A stretch of 6,200 bases of DNA, from contig JBOGZI010000057.1 of assembly GCA_050697275.1 (NCBI GenBank), positions 1 to 6,200 on the forward strand, given 5' to 3'. This DNA comes from JBOGZI01 sp050697275 (GTDB lineage: Bacteria > Actinomycetota > Thermoleophilia > Solirubrobacterales > 70-9). The stretch's first letter is position 1, and each line of letters begins with the position of its first letter. Under the pieces are notes generated by a model. That model did no database searches, had not been told where the DNA came from, and saw only the letters and a list, made by a program, of their open reading frames with translations. The position numbers were made by a program, and so were the translations under genes. This document shows, one piece after another, positions 1-4,354 of the stretch.

Positions 1-333
1 GCCATCCGCGGCCGGTCCACCCACCGGCGGAACCGCCGCCAGAAGCGCCAGGGCGGTACCGGCACGCCGCCGGCGGAGCGCCGTCCGGTGGGGCGCAAGA
101 TGCGCCAGGGCCGGGTCGTCTCCAGCAAGCCGGACAAGACGATCACCGTCCGGATCGACATCGCCCGCCGCCACCCCGCCTACGAGAAGATCGTTCGCCG
201 CTCGAACACCCTGCACGCACACGATGCGGGCAACGAGGCCAACGAGGGGGACCTGGTGCGGGTGGTCGAGACGCGCCCGCTGTCGCGCACGAAGCGGTGG
301 CGGCTGGTCGAGATCCTCGAGAAGGCGCAGTGA
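1..333 (+). CDS. rpsQ: 30S ribosomal protein S17 (5' partial, N-terminally extended)
   Basis: S17 binds 16S rRNA early in small-subunit assembly. The conserved OB-fold part starts near the ATG at 100 and runs to the stop at 331-333. It shows the SKPDKT stretch, LHAHD and the family signature GDLVRVVETRPLS (247-285), followed by the usual TKRWRLVEI ending. The frame is open to base 1 with almost only G or C at third codon positions, and reads a very basic stretch with RRNRRQKRQ. I therefore annotate a gene that begins outside the window with an extra N-terminal arm. An alternative is a GTG start at 88 with a possible SD, GGAG at 75-78, giving 81 residues, close to the usual 80-90. The protein identity is certain but the start is not. 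The next gene, rplN, begins 13 bases after the stop. Confidence 0.93.
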   Translation, partial: AIRGRSTHRRNRRQKRQGGTGTPPAERRPVGRKMRQGRVVSSKPDKTITVRIDIARRHPAYEKIVRRSNTLHAHDAGNEANEGDLVRVVETRPLSRTKRWRLVEILEKAQ

Positions 334-337
334 GGGG
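332..337 (+). promoter_or_regulatory. Ribosome binding site of rplN
   Basis: GAGGGG lies 9 bases before the GTG at 347 and overlaps the rpsQ stop codon. It decides the rplN start. The same frame is open far upstream through rpsQ, with an ATG at 224, but only the GTG at 347 gives the normal L14 N-terminus (IQQESRLKVADNSG). Confidence 0.7.
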
Positions 338-346
338 CGCGGCGCG

Positions 347-715
347 GTGATCCAGCAGGAGTCCAGGCTCAAGGTCGCCGACAACTCGGGCGCGCGGGAG
401 ATCCTCTGCGTCCGGGTGAAGGGCGGCTCCCACCGGCGCTACGCGCGGATCGGCGACGTGATCACCGCCACGGTGAAGCAGGCGACGCCGCGGGGCGGCG
501 TGCGCAAGGGCGAGGTCGTCGAGGCGGTGGTGGTCCGGACCCGCAAGCAGCTCGGGCGCAAGGACGGGACCTACATCGCCTTCGACGAGAACGCCGCGGT
601 CTTGATCGATCCCCAGGGCGTGCCGCGCGGCACCCGCATCTTCGGGCCGGTCGCCCGCGAGCTGCGCGAGAAGAACTTCATGCGAATCGTCTCGCTCGCC
701 CCGGAGGTGCTCTGA
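347..715 (+). CDS. rplN: 50S ribosomal protein L14
   Basis: L14 sits on the subunit interface of the 50S particle, binding 23S rRNA and taking part in bridges to the 30S subunit. The product is 122 residues, exactly the usual family length, when started at GTG 347. It begins IQQESRLKVADNSGA, has the L14 signature around residues 60-87 (AVVVRT, then DG, F79 and N82, then VLI), and ends in GTRIFGPVARELREK and SLAPEVL. The stop TGA at 713-715 is followed by an overlapping second TGA at 716-718. The last codons (ccg gag gtg ctc) contain GGAGGTG at 703-709, a very good Shine-Dalgarno match placed before an ATG at 715 that is not the start of rplX. Identity is certain. Confidence 0.98.
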   Translation: MIQQESRLKVADNSGAREILCVRVKGGSHRRYARIGDVITATVKQATPRGGVRKGEVVEAVVVRTRKQLGRKDGTYIAFDENAAVLIDPQGVPRGTRIFGPVARELREKNFMRIVSLAPEVL

Positions 716-744
716 TGAGCTGCCGCCAGAGGAGGCACCGCTGA
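715..744 (+). other. Nine-codon ORF bridging rplN and rplX
   Basis: The ATG at 715 overlaps the rplN stop. The ORF encodes MSCRQRRHR, and its TGA at 742-744 overlaps the rplX ATG at 744. It has a strong SD-like GGAGGTG at 703-709, 5 bases upstream, though those bases also encode the conserved PEV of L14. It could be a translated relay that carries ribosomes from rplN into rplX, a relic of an older rplX start, or chance. It is too short to judge by composition. Confidence 0.25.
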
Positions 745-1085
745 TGGGCAAGCCGACGATGCGGATCCGCAAGGACGACAACGTGATCATCACCGGCGGC
801 AAGGACCGCGGCAAGCGCGGGCGGGTGCTGCGCACCGAGCCGAAGCGCGGCTACGTCTACGTCGAGGGCCTCAACATCCTCAAGCGCCACCAGCGCCCCC
901 GCTCGGTCAAGGACGCCCAGAAGGGCGGCGAGGTCGGCGGGATCATCGACAAGGAGGGGCCGATCCACATCTCCAACGTGATGGTGCTCGATCCCGAGGA
1001 CAACAAGCCGACCAGGGTTCGTGTCGAGCGGGTGGACGGCAAGCGCAAGCGGATCGCCGCCCGCACCGGAAGGGATCTGGACTGA
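744..1085 (+). CDS. rplX: 50S ribosomal protein L24
   Basis: L24 is an assembly-initiating protein that binds the 5' part of 23S rRNA and ends up near the peptide exit tunnel. The product is 113 residues (family usually about 100-110). The KOW motif covers roughly residues 11-37 (DDNVIITGGKDRGKRGRV), followed by VEGLNILKRHQRP at 40-52 and GGIIDKEGPIHISNVM in the second half. I chose ATG 744 because AGAGGAGG at 728-735 lies 8 bases before it. An ATG at 759 (MRIRKDD) would give a slightly shorter protein that also fits the family. The stop TGA at 1083-1085 is 10 bases before rplE. In E. coli the spc operon is controlled by S8 binding near the start of rplE; I could not recognise such a site in this short gap. 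Confidence 0.97.
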   Translation: MGKPTMRIRKDDNVIITGGKDRGKRGRVLRTEPKRGYVYVEGLNILKRHQRPRSVKDAQKGGEVGGIIDKEGPIHISNVMVLDPEDNKPTRVRVERVDGKRKRIAARTGRDLD

Positions 1086-1095
1086 GGAAGAGCTG

Positions 1096-1965
1096 ATGGA
1101 AGCTGCCACGGAACAGCAGAAGCAGGCCGCCCCGCCGCCCCGGCTGCGGGACCGATACGAGCAGGAGGTGAAGCCGGCGCTGGTCAAGCGCTTCGGCTAC
1201 TCCAGCCCGATGGCGGTGCCGACCCTCGAGAAGATCACCCTCAACATGGGGATCGGGGAGGCGAAGCAGAACACGAACATGCTCGAGGCGGCCACCGAGC
1301 AGCTCGCCACGATCGCCGGCCAGCGTCCGAGCGTGAGGCGAGCGAAGAAGTCGATCGCCTCCTTCAAGGTCCGCGAGGGGATGCCCGTCGGGGTCGCGGT
1401 GACCCTGAGGCGCGCCCGGATGTGGGAGTTCCTGGACAGGCTCACCTCGGTGGCCGTGCCCCGGATCCGGGACTTCCGCGGGCTCAGCGCCCGTTCCTTC
1501 GACGGCCGCGGCAACTACTCGATGGGGATCCGCGAGCAGATCATCTTCCCGGAGATCGATTACGACTCGATCGACGAGGTCCGGGGGCTCGACGTGACGA
1601 TCACCACCACGGCCCGGACCGACGAGGAGGCCTTCGCGCTGCTCGATGCGCTCGGCATGCCCTTCTCGCCGGAGGGCAGGCCGGGCGAGGAGGATGCCGA
1701 GGCGGAGGCCGAGGAGGAGCGCCGCAAGGAGGAGGCGCGCCGCCGGGCCGAGGCCGAGGCGGCCGCGCTCGAGCAGCTCAAGGAGGAGAACCCCGAGGCC
1801 TACGCCAAGCGGGTCAGGCCCGAGGAGGGCGAGGAAGGCGAGGAGGGCGAGGGCGCGCCCGCAGAGGGCGAGCCGGAGGGAACCAAAACGGCGGCGACAA
1901 AACCCGCCGCCGAATCAAAACCCGCCGAAGGCGGCGGGGACAAGTCGTCCGAGGAAGGAAGCTGA
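1096..1965 (+). CDS. rplE: 50S ribosomal protein L5 with a long charged C-terminal tail
   Basis: L5 binds 5S rRNA in the central protuberance of the 50S subunit and contacts S13 and P-site tRNA. The core is complete over residues 1-190: PRLRDRYEQEVKPAL near 15, ITLNMGIGEAK near 47, the family signature region IAGQRPSVRRAKKSI at 73-87, NYSMGIREQIIFPEI at 140-154, and the end LLDALGMPF at 182-190. Normal L5 proteins stop about there (roughly 180-190 residues). This one continues for 99 residues: a Glu/Arg/Ala-rich, probably helical section (about 191-240), three EEG units (about 243-251), then a Lys/Ala/Pro/Glu section ending SSEEGS. The start ATG 1096 follows GAGGA at 1084-1088, and an earlier ATG at 1021 lies inside rplX and has no L5-like residues. 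The tail is probably disordered and its role is unknown. Its DNA contains two hairpins described separately. The stop overlaps the rpsZ start (TGATG). Confidence 0.97.
   Translation: MEAATEQQKQAAPPPRLRDRYEQEVKPALVKRFGYSSPMAVPTLEKITLNMGIGEAKQNTNMLEAATEQLATIAGQRPSVRRAKKSIASFKVREGMPVGVAVTLRRARMWEFLDRLTSVAVPRIRDFRGLSARSFDGRGNYSMGIREQIIFPEIDYDSIDEVRGLDVTITTTARTDEEAFALLDALGMPFSPEGRPGEEDAEAEAEEERRKEEARRRAEAEAAALEQLKEENPEAYAKRVRPEEGEEGEEGEGAPAEGEPEGTKTAATKPAAESKPAEGGGDKSSEEGS
1822..1848 (+). repeat. Three tandem 9-base units in the rplE tail
   Basis: GAGGAGGGC, GAGGAAGGC and GAGGAGGGC follow one another and encode EEG three times. The unit resembles a Shine-Dalgarno sequence. It could have grown by replication slippage in the tail of L5. 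No start codon in the rplE frame or a useful downstream gene start is close enough for it to act as a ribosome binding site. Confidence 0.7.
1885..1912 (-). terminator. Candidate antisense terminator 1 (hairpin inside rplE tail)
   Basis: CGGCGGCG (1889-1896) and CGCCGCCG (1905-1912) form a perfect 8-base-pair stem around the loop ACAAAACC. On the minus strand the stem is followed at once by TTTT (complement of AAAA at 1885-1888), the layout of an intrinsic terminator for antisense transcripts. In the sense direction no T run follows, so it should not stop the operon. The T run is short, so strength is doubtful. The same bases encode part of the L5 tail (about TAATKPAA). Confidence 0.35.
1898..1927 (+). 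repeat. 12-base direct repeat CAAAACCCGCCG, two copies
   Basis: CAAAACCCGCCG occurs at 1898-1909 and 1916-1927, 18 bases apart start to start, keeping the rplE frame and giving a repeated KPA in the protein. Each copy contains CCCGCCG, so either copy could pair with CGGCGGG at 1932-1938; this makes alternative RNA folds possible. Confidence 0.7.
1917..1938 (-). terminator. Candidate antisense terminator 2 (hairpin inside rplE tail)
   Basis: CCCGCCG (1921-1927) and CGGCGGG (1932-1938) form a perfect 7-base-pair stem with an AAGG loop. On the minus strand the stem is followed directly by TTTT (complement of AAAA at 1917-1920). A minus-strand transcript coming from rpsZ would meet this hairpin first and the larger one at 1885-1912 next. 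Function is inferred from layout only; the structure could equally act in the sense mRNA or be a chance product of GC-rich repeats. Confidence 0.35.
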
Positions 1966-2150
1966 TGGCGAAGACGTCCCAGCGGGTGCGCCAGGGGCGC
2001 GCCCCCAAATACAAGACGCGCGGCTACAACCGCTGCCGGCGGTGCGGCCGCCCCCGCGCGTACTTCCGCAAGTTCGGCCTCTGCCGGATCTGCCTGCGGG
2101 ATGCGGCCCACCAGGGCTACGTGCCGGGGATGACCAAGTCGAGCTGGTGA
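1965..2150 (+). CDS. rpsZ: 30S ribosomal protein S14, zinc-binding type (type Z)
   Basis: S14 sits in the head of the 30S subunit and is added late in assembly. The product is 61 residues, the usual length of the short zinc form. The four zinc ligands are visible as CXXC pairs at C24/C27 and C40/C43, followed by the characteristic ending GYVPGMTKSSW. The ATG at 1965 overlaps the rplE stop (TGATG at 1963-1967), and AAGGA at 1955-1959, which encodes the last residues of the L5 tail, is the likely SD. Being the zinc form, it fits a group in which a zinc-independent paralogue elsewhere in the genome may replace it under zinc shortage; whether one exists cannot be seen here. Confidence 0.97.
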   Translation: MAKTSQRVRQGRAPKYKTRGYNRCRRCGRPRAYFRKFGLCRICLRDAAHQGYVPGMTKSSW

Positions 2151-2160
2151 GGCCCTGGCG

Positions 2161-2556
2161 ATGCTGACCGATCCAGTCTCCGACTACCTGAACCGCGTCC
2201 GCAACGCGCTGCAGGCCGACCACGAGGAGGTCGAGATCCCCTCCTCCCGGCTGAAGCGCGAGATGTCCCGGATCCTCAAGGAGCAGGGCTACATCACTGA
2301 CTTCACGGTGGAGGGCGGCGAGCGCGGCGAGGTGATCAAGGTGCGCCTCCGCTACACCGAGGACCGCAGCCCGGTGATCAGCGGCATGCAGCGTGTCTCC
2401 AGGCCCGGGCGGCGCCGCTACGTCCCGAAGGGCGAGGTGCCGCGGGTGTTCGGCGGCATGGGCACCGCGATCGTCTCGACCTCGAGCGGCGTGATGACCG
2501 GGCACGAGGCGCGCCAGCGGGGCGTCGGCGGCGAGGTAGTCGCCTACGTCTGGTGA
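2161..2556 (+). CDS. rpsH: 30S ribosomal protein S8
   Basis: S8 is a primary binder of the central domain of 16S rRNA and, in E. coli, the translational repressor of the spc operon. The product is 131 residues, normal for the family. It opens with the typical DPVSDYLNRVRNAL, has EGYI-like EQGYITDF near residues 41-48, and carries the C-terminal signature region GTAIVSTSSGVMT followed by EARQRGVGGEVVAYVW. ATG 2161 lies 10 bases after the rpsZ stop, with GAGG (2149-2152) overlapping that stop as the likely ribosome site. Autoregulation is known for the family in E. coli and only inferred here. Confidence 0.98.
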   Translation: MLTDPVSDYLNRVRNALQADHEEVEIPSSRLKREMSRILKEQGYITDFTVEGGERGEVIKVRLRYTEDRSPVISGMQRVSRPGRRRYVPKGEVPRVFGGMGTAIVSTSSGVMTGHEARQRGVGGEVVAYVW

Positions 2557-2561
2557 GCTAG

Positions 2562-3095
2562 ATGAGCAGAATTGGCAGACAGCCGATCGAGCTCCCGGAG
2601 GGCGTCAGCGTCGACGTCAAGCCGGGCTCCGTGACCGTCAAGGGGCCGAAGGGCGAGCTCAACCAGGCCGTCCACGGGGACATGAAGGTGTCCGTGGACG
2701 ACGCGACGCTGACCGTCTCCCGGCCGACCAATCGCGGCGAGCACCGCGCCCTGCACGGCCTCACCCGCAGCCTGATCGCGAACATGGTCGAGGGCGTCAC
2801 CGACGGCTACGAGCGGCGCCTCGTGATCCAGGGGGTCGGCTACCGCGCCCAGCTCAAGGGCAAGGCGCTCGAGATGTCACTCGGGTACTCGCACCCGGTG
2901 AGCGTCCCAGCGCCCGAGGGGATCGAGTTCGAGGTGCCGCAGCCGACCGAGGTGGTGGTGCGCGGGATCGACAAGCAGCTGGTCGGCGAGACGGCCGCCC
3001 GGATTCGCAAGGCCCGTCCGCCGGAGCCCTACAAGGGCAAGGGCGTCCGCTACTCCGGCGAGCAGGTCTCCCGCAAGGTCGGGAAGAGGGCCTGA
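2562..3095 (+). CDS. rplF: 50S ribosomal protein L6
   Basis: L6 binds 23S rRNA near the sarcin-ricin loop and the factor-binding site of the 50S subunit. The product is 177 residues, normal for the family, with the two repeated L6 domains: residues about 1-80 (MSRIGRQPIELPEGV, then VKGPKGEL) and about 83-177 (YERRLVIQGVGYRAQ, then LGYSHPV). The L6 signature PEPYKGKGV lies at 154-162. The start ATG 2562 is 5 bases after the rpsH stop. Only a weak SD (GGTGAG at 2552-2557, 4 bases from the ATG) is present, so translation probably depends on ribosomes finishing rpsH. Its stop overlaps the rplR ATG. Confidence 0.98.
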   Translation: MSRIGRQPIELPEGVSVDVKPGSVTVKGPKGELNQAVHGDMKVSVDDATLTVSRPTNRGEHRALHGLTRSLIANMVEGVTDGYERRLVIQGVGYRAQLKGKALEMSLGYSHPVSVPAPEGIEFEVPQPTEVVVRGIDKQLVGETAARIRKARPPEPYKGKGVRYSGEQVSRKVGKRA

Positions 3096-3448
3096 TGGCG
3101 GTCCAGACCAAGCCACAGAGGCGGCTGCGGAGGCGGCGCCGGGTGCGCGCCCGCATCCGCGGCAGCGCCAAGCGGCCGCGGCTCTCGGTCTACCGCTCCA
3201 ACCGGGGAGTCTCCGCGCAGCTGGTGGACGACGCGGCCGGGCTGACGCTGGCGGCGGTCAACTGGACCGAGGACGAGCTTCGCAAGCTCGACCGGATGGA
3301 GCAGGCGAAGCGGGCGGGCGAGATGCTCGCGAAGCGCGCCGCCGAGGCCGGCGTCGAGACCTGCGTCTTCGATCGAGGCGGCTACCGCTACCACGGCCTG
3401 GTCAAGGCCCTGGCCGAGGGCGCCCGCGAAGGGGGCCTCCGGTTCTGA
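3095..3448 (+). CDS. rplR: 50S ribosomal protein L18
   Basis: L18 binds 5S rRNA with L5 and anchors it in the central protuberance. The product is 117 residues, a usual length. A very basic N-terminus (RRLRRRRRVRARIRG, about residues 9-23) precedes RPRLSVYRSN at 28-37, and the C-terminal half has FDRGGYRYHG and ALAEGAREGGLRF, the standard L18 ending. The ATG at 3095 overlaps the rplF stop (TGATG at 3093-3097), with GAGGG at 3086-3090 just upstream. The stop TGA at 3446-3448 is again part of TGATG, but the ATG there does not start rpsE. Confidence 0.98.
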   Translation: MAVQTKPQRRLRRRRRVRARIRGSAKRPRLSVYRSNRGVSAQLVDDAAGLTLAAVNWTEDELRKLDRMEQAKRAGEMLAKRAAEAGVETCVFDRGGYRYHGLVKALAEGAREGGLRF

Positions 3449-3450
3449 TG

Positions 3451-3478
3451 CTGACCCGCCACGACACTCCGCTACCTT
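3451..3478 (+). promoter_or_regulatory. Weak candidate internal promoter before rpsE
   Basis: In the longest intergenic gap, CTGACC (3451-3456, four of six matches to TTGACA) and TACCTT (3473-3478, a TAnnnT -10 type) are 16 bases apart. Transcription would begin about 6-7 bases after the -10, near 3484-3485, only a few bases before the rpsE ATG, giving a nearly leaderless message. This would explain the missing SD. The match is weak and could be chance. Confidence 0.2.
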
Positions 3479-3488
3479 CACGGGTTTC

Positions 3489-4145
3489 ATGGCTGTAGAG
3501 ACCGTCAGCCCCAAGGGACTCGACCTGCAGGAGCGGGTGATCGAGATCAACCGCGTCGCCAAGGTCGTCAAGGGCGGCCGACGCTTCTCGTTCACGGCGC
3601 TGGTCGCAGTCGGGGACGAGGACTCCGTGGTCGGCGTCGGCTACGGCAAGGCCCGCGAGGTCCCGCTCGCGATCCAGAAGGCGGTCGAGAACGCTCGCAA
3701 GAACCTGATCCGGGTGCCCAAGTACGGCCAGACGATCACCCACCGGGTGATCGGGCGCTTCGGCGCGGGCCACGTGGTGCTTCGCCCGGCCAGCCCGGGA
3801 ACCGGCGTGATCGCCGGTGGCGGCGTTCGCGCCGTGCTCGAGCTCGGCGGCGTCCGCGACGTCCTCACCAAGAGCATCGGGACCCAGAATCCGATCAACC
3901 TCGTCAAGGCGACGATGCAGGGCCTCTACACCCTGCGCCGTCCCGAGGACGTCGCCAAGCTCCGCGGGATCTCGGTCCGCGAGGTGCTCGGGGTCGGCCC
4001 CGGCGACGGCGCCGAGGCCGAGCCGTCCAACGGAGCGCCGGCCGAGGGCGCCGAGCCGCCCAAGGTTGCCACGCCGCCCGCGTCGCAACCCGGCACGCCC
4101 GGAAGCGAAGCTGAGGGGGAAGCCGGATCCGGGGGGTCGTCCTGA
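3489..4145 (+). CDS. rpsE: 30S ribosomal protein S5 with a C-terminal tail
   Basis: S5 sits at the mRNA entry side of the 30S subunit next to S4 and S8 and affects decoding accuracy. The product is 218 residues against about 165-170 for a minimal S5. The N-terminal RNA-binding domain is clear (ERVIEINRVAKVVKGGRRFSF at about 15-35, VGVGYGKAREVPLAIQKA at 48-65), followed by the C-terminal domain (ASPGTGVIAGGGVRAVLELG at 101-120, GTQNPINLVKATMQGL at 131-146). From about residue 171 a tail of 48 residues rich in Ala, Pro, Glu, Gly and Ser follows; it shares GAPAEG with the L5 tail. The loop VGDEDSVVG lacks the glycines common in GDGxGxVG versions. ATG 3489 fits the family N-terminus, and no alternative in-frame start exists in the gap. 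There is no recognisable SD. The stop overlaps the rpmD start. Confidence 0.97.
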   Translation: MAVETVSPKGLDLQERVIEINRVAKVVKGGRRFSFTALVAVGDEDSVVGVGYGKAREVPLAIQKAVENARKNLIRVPKYGQTITHRVIGRFGAGHVVLRPASPGTGVIAGGGVRAVLELGGVRDVLTKSIGTQNPINLVKATMQGLYTLRRPEDVAKLRGISVREVLGVGPGDGAEAEPSNGAPAEGAEPPKVATPPASQPGTPGSEAEGEAGSGGSS

Positions 4146-4354
4146 TGGCGGCGATCGAGATCAGGCAGGTCCGCTCGCCCAACGGAGCGTCGCCGCGGCA
4201 GCGCGACACGCTGCGCTCGCTCGGCCTGGGCAGGATCGGGCGGCAGGCGAGCCACGACGACTCCCCTCAGCTTCGCGGCATGCTGCGCGTGGTCCGCCAT
4301 CTCGTGGAGGTCGAGGGGATGCGAGGCGGCTCCGAAGGAGCCAGCCGTGAGTGA
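4145..4354 (+). CDS. rpmD: 50S ribosomal protein L30
   Basis: L30 is a small 23S rRNA-binding protein of the 50S subunit. The product is 69 residues, slightly longer than the usual 58-62. It shows IRQVRSPNG (6-14), QRDTLRSLGLGRIG (19-32), HDDSPQLRGMLRVVRHLVEVE (37-57) and a short extra end GMRGGSEGASRE. The ATG overlaps the rpsE stop (TGATG at 4143-4147). The extra C-terminal codons contain the SD of rplO, and the last 8 bases are shared with the rplO coding frame, so the extension may exist because of that overlap. Confidence 0.97.
   Translation: MAAIEIRQVRSPNGASPRQRDTLRSLGLGRIGRQASHDDSPQLRGMLRVVRHLVEVEGMRGGSEGASRE
4334..4340 (+). promoter_or_regulatory. Ribosome binding site of rplO inside rpmD
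   Basis: GAAGGAG lies 6 bases before the GTG at 4347 and is the clearest SD near this junction. It supports a GTG start for rplO that overlaps the rpmD end by 8 bases. It is encoded by codons of the short non-conserved end of L30. Confidence 0.7.

Noticed and set aside
224..346. Extended rplN start at ATG 224
   Set aside because: It would add 41 residues read from the wrong frame of rpsQ. GTG 347 gives the exact usual length of 122 residues and has a good SD.
1021..1095. Extended rplE start at ATG 1021
   Set aside because: The added residues come from the other frame of rplX and do not resemble L5. ATG 1096 has an SD.
1083..1110. S8 autoregulatory binding site at the rplX/rplE junction, as in E. 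coli
   Set aside because: The gap is only 10 bases and I could not identify the required bulged helix by eye, so I do not claim it.
1422..1964. Upstream part of the + frame that continues into rpsZ (open from 1422)
   Set aside because: Before 1965 this frame overlaps rplE and reads Arg/Gly/Ala-rich noise. The S14 family start is exactly at 1965 with a stop/start overlap.
4123..4132. Perfect palindrome CCGGATCCGG near the end of rpsE, and GGGCGCGCCC at 1851-1860
   Set aside because: Ten-base palindromes are expected by chance in GC-rich DNA; there is no adjacent T run or repeat to suggest a terminator or binding site.
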